Origin: an uncultured Verrucomicrobiota bacterium
GTDB lineage: Bacteria > Verrucomicrobiota > Verrucomicrobiia > Limisphaerales > UBA9464
Direction of reading: 5' to 3'
Assembly (NCBI GenBank): GCA_903880005.1
Contig: CAIRNV010000115.1
Coordinates: 1 to 41,073 of the forward strand
Length of the DNA: 41,073 nt
Of this stretch, positions 7,219-16,022 are shown piece after piece. The position numbers and the translations under genes were made by a program. The notes under the pieces were generated by a model. It was not told where the DNA came from. It made no database searches and saw only the letters and a list, made by a program, of their open reading frames with translations. Position 1 is the first letter of the stretch; the number at the start of each line of letters is the position of its first letter.

Positions 7219-9414
7219 ATGAATTCTACCCGCAAACACAGCATGCATCGCGCCTTCATGGCGACTGGGACGGCGTTGGGCATCGCCTGGGCCGCGCAGC
7301 AAGGGCAGGCGGCCGACGACCTGGTCGTGGCCGAATTCGACGGCGATTCCTATGCCCCTTGGACGGCGGCGGGCGACGCCTTCGGCGACGGGCCCGCGCG
7401 CGGGGCCTTGCCGGGCCAGATGTCCGTCTCGGGCTTCAAGGGCAAGGGCCTGGTCAATTCGTTCCGCAACGGCGACGCCGCCACCGGCGTCCTGACGTCC
7501 CCGCCGTTCGTCCTGCAACGGCGCCACCTGTCCTTCCTCATCGGCGGAGGCGCCAACGCCGAGAAGCTCGCCCTGCAACTCCTGCTCGATGGCCGCGTCG
7601 TACGGTCGGCCACCGGCGGCAACAGCCAGCCTGGCGGCAGCGAGGATCTGGCCCCCGGTTCGTGGGACGTCGCCGACCTCGCCGGCAAGACGGTCGTGCT
7701 GCGCATCGTGGACGACGCGACCGGCGGATGGGGGCACATCAACGTGGACCATGTGGTGCAGACCGACCGCAAGCCCGCCGGGTTGATCCGGGACGCCGCC
7801 CGCGACGTCACCGCCTCGCACCGGTACCTGCTGGTCCCCATCAAGACGGGCGCACCCAAGCGCGTCGTCACGCTTTCGGCCGGTGACCATGTCATCGTGC
7901 GCAACGACGTGGAACTGGCCCCGGGCGCCGCCGAGTGGTGGGGCGTGATGGACGTGGGACCCTGGCGCGGCCAATCCCTGCGCGTGACGGTGGACAAGCT
8001 CCCCGAGGATTCCTCCGGGCTCGCGTCCATCCGGACATCGGACACGGTTCCCGACGCGGCGACGCTCTATCGCGAGCCCTTGCGCGGGCAGCTCCACTTC
8101 TCGCCCCAGCGCGGCTGGAACAACGACCCCAACGGCATGGTGTACTTCCGGGGCGAGTACCACCTCTTCTTCCAGCACAACCCCTACGGATGGGCGTGGG
8201 GCAACATGCACTGGGGCCACGCCGTCAGCCGCGACCTCGTCTCCTGGACGGAGCTGGGCGACGTGCTGATGCCCGACGTGTACGGGCCCATGTTCTCCGG
8301 GAGCGCCGTCGTGGACTGGCAGAACACCAGCGGCCTCGGCACCGACGGCAAGCCCCCGCTCGTCCTCATCTACACCGCCGCCGGCAATCCCACCGTCCAA
8401 TGCATCGCGTCGAGCACGGACGGACGGACGTTCGTGAAGTACCCCGGCAACCCCATCCTGCCCCAGGTCACGGGCGGCAACCGCGACCCCAAGGTCCTGT
8501 GGCACGAGCCCACCAGGAAATGGGTCATGGTCCTGTATGTCGAGTTGCCGGGACGCGGGCACACGGTGCACTTCTACACATCGCCCAACCTCAAGGACTG
8601 GTCCCTCGCGTCCGTCACCGACGGCGTCCGCGGCAGCAACTACCTCTACGAATGCCCCGACTTCTTCGAGCTGCCCGTCGATGGCAACCCGAGGGACAAG
8701 AGGTGGGTGCTCGCCGGGGCCAACACCGAGTACGCCGTGGGCACCTTCGACGGCACGCGCTTCACCCCCGGGCACTCGCGGCTGCCCGGCCAACGCGGCA
8801 AGGGCTTCTATGCGCCCCAGACGTTCAGCGACATCCCCGCGCGCGACGGCCGCCGCATCCAGTTCGGCTGGTTCCAGACCGAGACCAAGGGCGCGTCCTT
8901 CAACCAGTCCATGACGCTCCCCTTGGTGCTCACGTTGACGTCCACGCCCGAGGGCCCCCGCCTCGCCTACAACCCGGCCAAGGAGATCCAGTCCCTGCGG
9001 CAACGCGGCCGCGTCCTCCGCAACGTCACCGTCGGCACCCGCTCCACCGACGCCCCGCTCGACCTCGGCGAGGCCGAGCTGCTGGAGCTGTCCGCCGAGT
9101 TCGAGCACGGCCAAGGCTCGGTCGAGTTCGTCGTGCGCGGCGCCGTGATCCGCTACGACGACGAACGGCAGGAAATCTCCGTCCAAGGCCACAAGGCCCC
9201 CGCGCCCCGTCGCGGAAGCCGCCAGCGCATCACCGTCTTCTGCGACCGCACCGGGCTCGAGGTCTTCGCCAGCGACGGCCTCTGCTACGTGCCCATGCCG
9301 TTCCAGCCCGCGCCCGACGACCGACACGTCCTCGTGAGGGCCCCCGGAGGCCCACGCCGCCTCAAGCAGGTGGCGTTGTACCCCCTCCGCTCCATCTGGC
9401 ATCAGCCGCGCTAG
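7219..9414 (+). CDS. Exported GH32 glycoside hydrolase (levanase/invertase type)
   Basis: The 731-residue protein is a glycoside hydrolase family 32 enzyme acting on beta-fructosides (sucrose, levan or inulin). All three catalytic motifs are present: 'WNNDPNG' with nucleophile Asp303, 'RDP' with transition-state stabiliser Asp423, and 'EC' with acid/base Glu478. A signal peptide lies at the N-terminus (hydrophobic run ending 'AAQQGQAADD'). Between it and the catalytic domain, residues ~35-180 form an extra beta-rich domain ('FLIGGGANAEKLALQLLLDG') like those in Bacteroidota and Verrucomicrobiota GH32 enzymes, probably binding sugar. The beta-sandwich C-terminal domain is present. The ORF-track start at 6988 overlaps the previous gene; I chose ATG 7219, directly before the signal peptide. 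No fructose transporter or kinase lies beside it. Exact substrate cannot be read from sequence. Confidence 0.93.
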   Translation: MNSTRKHSMHRAFMATGTALGIAWAAQQGQAADDLVVAEFDGDSYAPWTAAGDAFGDGPARGALPGQMSVSGFKGKGLVNSFRNGDAATGVLTSPPFVLQRRHLSFLIGGGANAEKLALQLLLDGRVVRSATGGNSQPGGSEDLAPGSWDVADLAGKTVVLRIVDDATGGWGHINVDHVVQTDRKPAGLIRDAARDVTASHRYLLVPIKTGAPKRVVTLSAGDHVIVRNDVELAPGAAEWWGVMDVGPWRGQSLRVTVDKLPEDSSGLASIRTSDTVPDAATLYREPLRGQLHFSPQRGWNNDPNGMVYFRGEYHLFFQHNPYGWAWGNMHWGHAVSRDLVSWTELGDVLMPDVYGPMFSGSAVVDWQNTSGLGTDGKPPLVLIYTAAGNPTVQCIASSTDGRTFVKYPGNPILPQVTGGNRDPKVLWHEPTRKWVMVLYVELPGRGHTVHFYTSPNLKDWSLASVTDGVRGSNYLYECPDFFELPVDGNPRDKRWVLAGANTEYAVGTFDGTRFTPGHSRLPGQRGKGFYAPQTFSDIPARDGRRIQFGWFQTETKGASFNQSMTLPLVLTLTSTPEGPRLAYNPAKEIQSLRQRGRVLRNVTVGTRSTDAPLDLGEAELLELSAEFEHGQGSVEFVVRGAVIRYDDERQEISVQGHKAPAPRRGSRQRITVFCDRTGLEVFASDGLCYVPMPFQPAPDDRHVLVRAPGGPRRLKQVALYPLRSIWHQPR

Positions 9415-9478
9415 CGAGGACGATCCGCTCCGGGCAAACGACATCCCCGGCGAATCCGAACGCCTCCCCATCCTGTAG

Positions 9479-9498
9479 GCCGCGTGCCCTCACGCGGC
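9479..9498 (+). terminator. Stem-loop downstream of GH32 gene
   Basis: GCCGCGTG-CCCT-CACGCGGC is a perfect 8-bp stem with a 4-base loop, 65 bases after the GH32 stop. No T-run follows. It is a plausible terminator between convergent genes. Confidence 0.5.
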
Positions 9499-9546
9499 GC
9501 CCGGTGGAATGGTGGCAACGGCATCCTGCCGCTGTCGTGACCAAGC

Positions 9547-9565
9547 CAGAGCCGGGAAGGCTCTG
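9547..9565 (-). terminator. Stem-loop downstream of aas
   Basis: CAGAGCC-GGGAA-GGCTCTG is a 7-bp stem with a 5-base loop, 29 bases past the aas stop on the minus strand. It is a plausible terminator for the lplT-aas unit. Confidence 0.45.
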
Positions 9566-9593
9566 CCACGTGCCCCCCCCCGCGCGCGCCGGG

Positions 9594-11765
9594 TCACGGC
9601 ACGCTGCCAGTCGCCGGGGCGTCCTGCGAGGCCAACCATGCCATCAGCGACCGATGGTCCGTCTTGCCCGTGCCAAGCTTCGGGATGTCGGGGATGAACC
9701 GCAGCTCGCGCGGGATGCTCAGGTTGCTCAACCCCTTGGCGCGAATCGCGTCGCGTACCTCCGACATGGTCAATTCCCGGGACGTGGCGATCGCGATCAG
9801 CTTCTCGCCCTTCGCGTCGCAAGGCAGGGCCACCACCGCGACCTCGCATCGGCGGCCGTGGCGCGGGAAGGCGCCGTCGAGGGCCTCCTCGATGGCGGCA
9901 AGGCTGACCATCTCGCCGCTGACCTTCGCAAAGCGCTTCAGGCGGCCCAGGATGAAGACGAACCCGTCCGCGTCCACCCGCACGATGTCGCCGGTGTCGT
10001 ACCACCCGCCCATCTGCTGGAACCGGGCGTTCGCCTCGGGGTTGAGGTAGCCCTTCATCACGTTGGCACCCCGCACCAGGAGGCGGCCGCCCTCGGGGAC
10101 GCCCTCCACGGGTTCCAGGCGCCATTCCACCCCGGGGAGGAAACGGCCCACCGAGCCAAAGCGCGGCTCGATCCGCGAGTTGGCGCAAATGACGGGGCTG
10201 CACTCGGTCGCGCCGTACCCCTCGATCACGCGGACGCCGAACGTCCGCGCCCAGGTGTTGGCCGTGGCCTCCTGCAGCTTCTCCGCCCCCGCCACAAGGT
10301 ATCGCAGGGTATTGAAGTCATAGGGATGCGCCCGTCGCGCGTAGCCGTTTAGGAACGTGTTGGTGCCCACGAGCACCGTGCAGGCCTTGTCGTACACCAG
10401 CGCCGGCACCACGCGGTAGTGCAACGGCGACGGATACAGGAACACGTACTCGCCCCGGATGAGCGGGAACAACGTGCACGTGGTCAGCCCAAAGCTGTGG
10501 AACAACGGCATCGCGTTGAAGAAGCGCTCCTCGTCCGACACGTCCAGGTGCGCCGTGATCTGCCGGACGTTCGCCAGCAGGTTGCGATGCGTGAGTTCCA
10601 CGCCCTTGGGCACGCCCTCCGACCCCGACGTGAACAACACCACCGCCGACTGGTCCGGGGCCGCCGTCGCGCCCGACCAACGCCCGCCGCAGCGAAGGGT
10701 GTTGGCCATCAAGCGGACGAGCTTCAACCAACCCGGCACGGATGCGCCCACGTCCTCGAGATACACCACGGACACGTCCCCGCCCGCCAAGGCCTCCAAC
10801 GGGATCTTCGCCTTCTCGACAAAGGCGCGCGACGTCAGGATTTGACGGCATCCCGCCAGCACCAGGCACGCCCGCATCACGGGGACGCCCGAGGAAAAGT
10901 TGAGGATCGCCGGCACGCGCCCGATGGCCATCAGGGCCAGCAACGCCACCGGCGTGGCGTTCATGTTGGGCAGCAACACCGCCACGCGCCCGCCCTTGGG
11001 CGTCGCCCCCATCAACACCTCCAGCCGCCAGGCGAGCACATCCACCCCCACCATCAGCCGTCGATAGCTCAACGGCTGCTGCCGGATGTCCTCCAACGCC
11101 ATCTTGCGGGGCCGATGCCACGCCGCATCCGCGACGGCCGCCACGACGTGCGTGGGACCCAGCTGCATCTCGGCCTCGAATTGCTGCCGCAACATGTGGT
11201 CCCGGATCCAGGCCGTGGCCCGTCGCCTCGCCACGGCGGCAGGCAAGCCATGGAACCGCGGCGGCTCCATCGCCGGGCTGAAGTGCGCCGTCACCCGTGG
11301 AAACCACCGCGTCCAGCCCAGGTGCCGCACGAACGGCACCCGCACCGCCCCGCGCAGGTGGCACATGATCACCCTCGCCTGCGTCCTGTGCACTAGGAAG
11401 CCCGAGCCGTCGTACAGCCTCATCAGGCTTCCCGTCAGCGAGATGCGCCCCTCCGCAAACAGGACCAGCCGCCCCCCGGTGGCCAGGAACTCCGCCATCC
11501 GCTTCACCGCGTAGGGGGACGCCGTGTCCACCGGGAACGTCCGCCGGTTCAGCATGATCTTGCGGTGAAACCACGACGCCTCGGCCGTCGTCGCGCTCGT
11601 CACGAACTTCCAGTCGTCGTCCAGCAGCGCGTACAGAAACGCCCAGTCCAGCCACGACACGTGGTTCGGCACCAGCAACACCGGCCCCTTCGCCGCCAAT
11701 ACCCCGGCATCAAATGCCCGGAAGCGGAACCACCACGTCAGCACCCATCGGATCAAGGTCTTCAT
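9594..11765 (-). CDS. aas: Aas-type bifunctional acyltransferase / acyl-ACP synthetase
   Basis: The 723-residue protein fuses two enzymes that re-acylate lysophospholipids at the inner membrane. Residues ~25-220 form a PlsC-type acyltransferase with the HX4D motif 'NHVSWLD' (His35, Asp40) and the glycerophosphate-binding 'FAEGRIS' (Glu105-Arg107). Residues ~240-720 form an adenylate-forming acyl-ACP/CoA synthetase: P-loop 'LFTSGSEGVPKG' near 380, 'EGYGATECSPV' near 517, 'YDTGDIVRVDADGFVFILGR' and the catalytic lysine region 'PKLGTGKTD' near the C-terminus. Length matches E. coli Aas (719). The start is ATG 11765; the ORF-track start at 11846 would overlap the upstream gene. It lies 37 bp downstream of an LplT-type transporter, as in the E. 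coli lplT-aas operon, so joint lysophospholipid uptake and repair is a strong inference. Confidence 0.93.
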   Translation of the reverse strand: MKTLIRWVLTWWFRFRAFDAGVLAAKGPVLLVPNHVSWLDWAFLYALLDDDWKFVTSATTAEASWFHRKIMLNRRTFPVDTASPYAVKRMAEFLATGGRLVLFAEGRISLTGSLMRLYDGSGFLVHRTQARVIMCHLRGAVRVPFVRHLGWTRWFPRVTAHFSPAMEPPRFHGLPAAVARRRATAWIRDHMLRQQFEAEMQLGPTHVVAAVADAAWHRPRKMALEDIRQQPLSYRRLMVGVDVLAWRLEVLMGATPKGGRVAVLLPNMNATPVALLALMAIGRVPAILNFSSGVPVMRACLVLAGCRQILTSRAFVEKAKIPLEALAGGDVSVVYLEDVGASVPGWLKLVRLMANTLRCGGRWSGATAAPDQSAVVLFTSGSEGVPKGVELTHRNLLANVRQITAHLDVSDEERFFNAMPLFHSFGLTTCTLFPLIRGEYVFLYPSPLHYRVVPALVYDKACTVLVGTNTFLNGYARRAHPYDFNTLRYLVAGAEKLQEATANTWARTFGVRVIEGYGATECSPVICANSRIEPRFGSVGRFLPGVEWRLEPVEGVPEGGRLLVRGANVMKGYLNPEANARFQQMGGWYDTGDIVRVDADGFVFILGRLKRFAKVSGEMVSLAAIEEALDGAFPRHGRRCEVAVVALPCDAKGEKLIAIATSRELTMSEVRDAIRAKGLSNLSIPRELRFIPDIPKLGTGKTDHRSLMAWLASQDAPATGSVP

Positions 11766-11802
11766 CGTCTTGAGATTCTTGCGCCACCCCGACTCCGCCC
11801 GT

Positions 11803-13071
11803 TCACCGATCCCGACGCGCCGGGATGCGGAGCCCCAGCAACGCAAGCCCCACCAAACCGGCCAGCACGAAGAAGAACTGCCCCGCGCTCACGGGCGTCG
11901 AGAACCATTCCCCCGAGTGCACGCACACCGCCACCACGCCCCCGGCCATCAGCATCCCCACGTTGTCGCACAGGTTTTGCACCGCGATCGTCTTCCCCAT
12001 CCGCGTCGGGTCCGTCTCCGCCTGCAACGCCGCGTTCAACGGGATCAGGAACAAGCCCGCTGCCACGCCCGCCGCCACCAGCAACGCCATCACCCACGGG
12101 AACCACGTCATCCCACCCGCCACATGGCTTGCCCGCAGGCCCGGCACCACGTCCACCAAGCCCACGCCCACCAACGTCGCCACCAACAACACGCCGTAGA
12201 ACCGGGTGCGCGCAAGGTCCCCCACCGCGTGCCACTGGCCCGCCAGCAGGCTCCCCGCCATCACGCCCACCGACAACCACAGCCCCAGCAGCGAGATCTG
12301 CGTGTTATCCTTCAACCCCAGCACGTCGATGCCCCACGCCTGGAAGTTGATCTTCATCGCCGCGCCGCACACCCAGAACAACCCCGTGCCCAGCAACACC
12401 CTCGCCATGCGCGGGTGGCCCAGGAGGTCCCGCGCATGCCCGACGAACTCCTTCAGGCTGGCGTCGAGCCGCGCCGAAGGCGTGCATGGCGTGCGGTCCA
12501 TCGCCAGGTTGCACAGCAACCCGCCCCCGAACACCGCCAGCAGGATCCCGTAGCACGCCTGAACCGACAGGCGGTCGATCATCAACGACCCGCCGATCGC
12601 GCCCGTGATGATCGCCAGCAACGTCAGCAGCTCCACCGTCCCGTTCGCCTTCACCAAGCGCTCCGCAGGCAGGATCTCGGGCAGGATGCCGTACTTCGCC
12701 GGGCCGTAGAAGCAGGCCCCGATCCCCACCACCAAGTACCCCGGCGCCTGCCAGACGTACCCCAGCCACACGCTCAACGCGCACATCGCCGTGCCAAGCA
12801 CCTTCACGCCGTTGCCCCCCACCAGCCACGTCGTCTTCGAGAACCGATCGTTCAGGTACCCCGCCAACGGGGCCAACACCACGTACGGCACAAACAGGAG
12901 GCTCGTGTACAACGCCCCGCGCGACCGCAGCGTCTCCTCCGTGATCGCGCCCGAGTTCTTCAGCAATGTGAGCTGCCCAAGGATCACCGCCAGGATCGCG
13001 TTGTCTCCAAACGCGCCGAGGAATTGGCCGGCCAACAACAGCAGGTAGTTGCGCCCACTGGGCTTGTTCAT
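11803..13071 (-). CDS. lplT: MFS lysophospholipid transporter (LplT type)
   Basis: This is a 422-residue major facilitator superfamily protein with about a dozen hydrophobic segments ('YLLLLAGQFLGAFGDNAI' at the N-terminus, 'GLFLIPLNAALQAETDPTRMGKTIAVQNLCDN' in the second half). The 'QFLGAFGDNA' start and the 'YGPAKYGILPEILP' loop are typical of LplT, which flips lysophosphatidylethanolamine from the outer to the inner leaflet of the cytoplasmic membrane to feed Aas. The partner gene aas follows after 37 bp. I chose ATG 13071 ('MNKPSGRNYLL'), since the 26 residues before it in the ORF track are Arg/His-rich and do not fit the family. No strong ribosome binding site precedes it. Confidence 0.88.
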   Translation of the reverse strand: MNKPSGRNYLLLLAGQFLGAFGDNAILAVILGQLTLLKNSGAITEETLRSRGALYTSLLFVPYVVLAPLAGYLNDRFSKTTWLVGGNGVKVLGTAMCALSVWLGYVWQAPGYLVVGIGACFYGPAKYGILPEILPAERLVKANGTVELLTLLAIITGAIGGSLMIDRLSVQACYGILLAVFGGGLLCNLAMDRTPCTPSARLDASLKEFVGHARDLLGHPRMARVLLGTGLFWVCGAAMKINFQAWGIDVLGLKDNTQISLLGLWLSVGVMAGSLLAGQWHAVGDLARTRFYGVLLVATLVGVGLVDVVPGLRASHVAGGMTWFPWVMALLVAAGVAAGLFLIPLNAALQAETDPTRMGKTIAVQNLCDNVGMLMAGGVVAVCVHSGEWFSTPVSAGQFFFVLAGLVGLALLGLRIPARRDR

Positions 13072-13218
13072 GCGGGGGAATGGTTCACCACCCCGACGCT
13101 GGACTGGCGAACCATGGATGCAAGCGTGCATGCCGACGTGATGCACCAACCGGGCGCCCGGGCGTGAATCGAATCCCCCGATGGCCGCGTCGGCGGCGTC
13201 GATGCCCGCCGTGACGGC

Positions 13219-13995
13219 CTACAACCACCGCAGCAACGCCGTCGCCACCGCATGGCCCGCCCGCTCCGTGGAGATGCATCCGCCGTGACGTGCCACCTGC
13301 TCCTTGACCGACGGCATGCCATTGGAGGGCACCAGGAGATGCCGGGCATGCCGTGGCAGGAGCATGGGCAGGTCGTTGAAGTGATCCCCCGCCGCGAGGG
13401 TTTCGTCGGGCGAGATGCCCAGCAGCCGCTGCAACTCGGCCAGCGCCGTCCCCTTGCTGTACGCCGCGTGGCTCAGGCGCACGTACACGTCGTTGCGCAC
13501 GACCGCCAACCCGCTCACCGACGCCGCGAACTCCACCAACTCGGCCTCGATCCGGTCCATCTGGGCCACGCTGCGGGCGATCGCGCACAACGGGGACCAC
13601 GGGTCGTCGTAGAACATCGCGTCATGCCGCGACTGCAACCCCTCCAGCAAGTCCGGCACGGCCTCCGCCATGCCTGCGAACAACCGGGCGTGGTCCTCAT
13701 GGCATCGCGTGTTCCACGGCTCCACCGGCACATAGTGCCCGCGGTCGTTCGCGAAGATCTCCCGTTCGACCAACACGAGGTAGTCGGGCCGCACCGACGC
13801 ACCGGACCGGCCCAGGGTTTCCATCAGGCTTTGCATCTCGCGCCCCGTGTTGATCACCCACCGAACCCCGCGCGCCTGCAACGACGCGATCCGTTCCTGG
13901 AACGCCAGCGGGATCGGGGCCTCCGCATGCTCCTCGTGGATCGTCCCGTCAAAGTCGGTGGAAACCAGCCGTAGTTCGTCGCCCATCGCCCCCAT
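13219..13995 (-). CDS. HAD-superfamily phosphatase (Cof/IIB type)
   Basis: The 258-residue protein is a HAD-superfamily hydrolase. Motif I is 'STDFDGTI' (nucleophile Asp14, Asp16), motif II is in 'WVINTGRE', motif III/lysine is 'YSKGTALAELQRLLGI' and motif IV is 'LAAGDHFNDLPML'. The large cap between motifs II and III fits the IIB subclass that acts on sugar phosphates and similar small phosphates; the exact substrate is not predictable. A GGAGGGAGGG run lies about 11 bases before ATG 13995, so I prefer this to the TTG at 14022 used by the ORF track. It lies 147 bp upstream of lplT on the same strand and could be in the same transcript. The ISAs1 element is inserted 56 bp upstream of its start and may have changed its promoter. 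Confidence 0.88.
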   Translation of the reverse strand: MGAMGDELRLVSTDFDGTIHEEHAEAPIPLAFQERIASLQARGVRWVINTGREMQSLMETLGRSGASVRPDYLVLVEREIFANDRGHYVPVEPWNTRCHEDHARLFAGMAEAVPDLLEGLQSRHDAMFYDDPWSPLCAIARSVAQMDRIEAELVEFAASVSGLAVVRNDVYVRLSHAAYSKGTALAELQRLLGISPDETLAAGDHFNDLPMLLPRHARHLLVPSNGMPSVKEQVARHGGCISTERAGHAVATALLRWL

Positions 13996-14041
13996 CGTCC
14001 ACGGAACCCTCCCTCCCTCCAAGAAGTCAGATGAACAACCG

Positions 14042-14051
14042 CGGTCCCCCT
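14042..14051 (+). repeat. Target-site duplication of ISAs1 element, left copy
   Basis: The sequence CGGTCCCCCT lies directly outside the left inverted repeat and recurs exactly at 16002-16011. ISAs1-family elements usually create 8-10 bp duplications. Confidence 0.9.
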
Positions 14052-16001
14052 CAGCGCGTATGCATGAAGCGCTCAGGCGAGTTTTGGGTTGAGGTTGGTG
14101 ACGAAGGCGAAGGCCATGGCGAGGTTGTCCTCGCCCATGGCGGCTTGGAAGTCGGTGAGGGAGAGGTGTCGAGGCCTTCGCTGGCGGCTACGCCAGTGCA
14201 TGTAGAAGCTGATGACGATGCGGCGAAGCATGCCCAGGATCAGCAGTCCGTTGGTGTCGCGGACACGGCATCGATCGTCGTTGAGCGTGACGTCCAGCCG
14301 CTGATGACTGCCGTTCTCGATCCCCCAGCCTTGGCGGTTGGCTTCGAGCCACTCCTTGGCTGGAAGTTCCTCCGGACTCAGGTCGGTGATCAGTCCGACG
14401 GTTTCATCCTTGCGCCCACGACGTTGGCGCGTCAGCCGGGCGCATTGGGCCGCGAAGGGGAACCCAACGTTCTCGGCCTCGACCGGACGACTGACCAGGG
14501 TGCGGCTTTCAGCAACGCCCCGGTTCCTTTCCCGCTTCCGGGCCTGGGTGGGCGTCGTGGTCAGAGGGGGAAAAACCCGTCGGTGGGACGGGTACGGCGT
14601 TGTCGATGTTCTGACGCAGGGTGGATTGGTTGTCTTTGACGCTCAGCAGGTAGTGCGCGCCGTGTTCGAGGACCAACTCCCGGGCAGTCTGGTCCTGCGT
14701 GTGGAGTGCATCCAGGGAGACGACGCGGCCGGCCAGGTCCAACTCGCCGAAGAGCTCCCGTGCCACGGGGATTTCGTTGGTCTTGGTGTCGACCACCGCG
14801 CTGCCCAGGTAGAACTGGCTGGGCACGGTGACCGCCGCCAGGATCGCGTCACCGGGACCGTGGCGGGGCTTCTTGCCATCCACGGCGATCAATTCGTTGG
14901 CCGGTGGTTGTCCCCGCACCTTGGCTTGGATTTGTAGCAACAACTGGTTGAGGATCTTGGCGTCCAGCTTGGCCAGGCAGCGGGAGAAGGTCGATTGGCT
15001 GGGGGCCGGGAAGCGGCCGTTGGGGTGGGGGCGGATCCCCAAGGCCCCGCGCTGATGCTGGTTGAGGCGCCGGGCCAGCTTGGCCAGGTCCTTTTGACCG
15101 CGCGGCGCGTCGCACAGGATGGCCACCAGCATCAGGGTCACCAGCGACCAGACCGGGTAGGACTCCACGCGCTCCCGATACTCGGGCAACTCCCGGAAGT
15201 GCTGGGTCAGGGCACGCAGTTCCGTGCCCTTGAGGTAACAGCGGGCGCCGGCCTTCTTTTCCACCGAGGCCAGCGCCGGCTTGAGATGCTCGGCCTGCAA
15301 GCTGCGCCGGGCGTTCTTCACCAGTTCCCGCACAAAGAGGCGCTTGGGCTTGTCGTGTTCCACGTAGTAGTCCCGGCGATGGCGTCCGCTGCCATCGGTC
15401 AATCCCACCTCCTCCCAGCCTTGGGCCGTGTAGACGGTGCCGTGGAACTGCTCGGGGTCCACAAACGTCTCGACGACCAGCACCGGATGCCCGTAGCGGG
15501 CCTGCCAGTCCGTGCTGAGGCGCTCCAAGGCCAGGCGCAGCACCCGCGATCCCAAGTTGGGCTGGCGCGCCTTGGGCAGGATGAGGAAGCGGCTGTTGTT
15601 GGCGACCAGGCTCAGCCGGCGATCCCGTTGGGCCTGGGTCCATCCGATCCACTGGTCGCGGTGCTTGAGGTGCTTGGCGGCCGCGTTGAAGACCAGGACG
15701 GCCAGCCAGTTCCCCGGGGCGTCCACCGCAGCGTAGAAGATCCGCTCGCCCACGGGCTTGAGCCCGCCCAGATAGTGGTGCTTCCCAAGAAGCGACTGCA
15801 GTCGGCGCAGATCCGACGCCGTGGTCAGGGGCACCACCTGGACTTCATCCAACGACACCGGAGCTTGAACAAGGGCCTTTTTCTTGGGGGCGGCTTGGCG
15901 TTCCACACCCCGGACCCTAAAAAGTTGACGGAGGGATGTCCCGCAAAAACGACTTCACATCGGCCCTTTCGGCCTCAAATCCATCCCATGAATACGCGCT
16001 G
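14052..16001 (-). mobile_element. ISAs1-type insertion sequence, complete, 1950 bp
   Basis: The element is bounded by 15-bp terminal inverted repeats, CAGCGCGTATGCATG on the left (14052-14066) and CAGCGCGTATTCATG read inward from the right (15987-16001), differing at one base. Both ends are flanked by the direct repeat CGGTCCCCCT. Inside is one minus-strand transposase gene with an added DruA-like domain and a frameshift. The intact ends and exact duplication suggest fairly recent insertion. The element lies between the HAD phosphatase gene and a family 1 repeat. Confidence 0.93.
14073..15906 (-). pseudogene. DruA-domain (DUF4338)-ISAs1 transposase fusion, +1 frameshifted
   Basis: Read on the minus strand from GTG 15906, residues ~20-200 match DUF4338, the domain of the Druantia protein DruA ('LLGKHHYLGGLKPVGERIFY', 'WIGWTQAQRDRRLSLVANNS', 'RFLILPKARQPNLGSRVL'). 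Residues ~215-320 match the ISAs1 transposase-associated domain ('YPVWSLVTLMLVAILC'), and from ~330 the DDE domain follows with 'LIAVDGKK' (first Asp) and 'VVSLDALHTQ' (second Asp). The frame then runs to a stop at 14509. The missing end lies in the next frame down to 14073 ('GLITDLSPEELPAKEWLEAN', 'WGIENGSHQRLDVTLNDD' with the third acidic residue, 'RRPRHLSLTDFQAAMG'). One extra base in the run at 14566-14575 (GGGGGAAAAA) explains the shift. Unless the shift is bypassed or is a sequencing error, the enzyme lacks its catalytic Glu and is inactive. Confidence 0.88.
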
Positions 16002-16011
16002 CGGTCCCCCT
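16002..16011 (+). repeat. Target-site duplication of ISAs1 element, right copy
   Basis: Exact second copy of CGGTCCCCCT, directly outside the right inverted repeat. Confidence 0.9.
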
Positions 16012-16022
16012 GGGAACGCGCC

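Noticed and set aside
7183-9471. 762-residue minus-strand ORF opposite the GH32 gene, and similar long ORFs opposite DUF1553 and DUF1501 genes
   Set aside because: The plus-strand proteins carry intact catalytic motifs; the antisense products do not resemble proteins.
14052-16001. A Druantia anti-phage locus
   Set aside because: Only the DruA-like domain is present. No DruE-type helicase or other Druantia genes lie nearby, and the domain is fused to a transposase inside a bounded insertion sequence.
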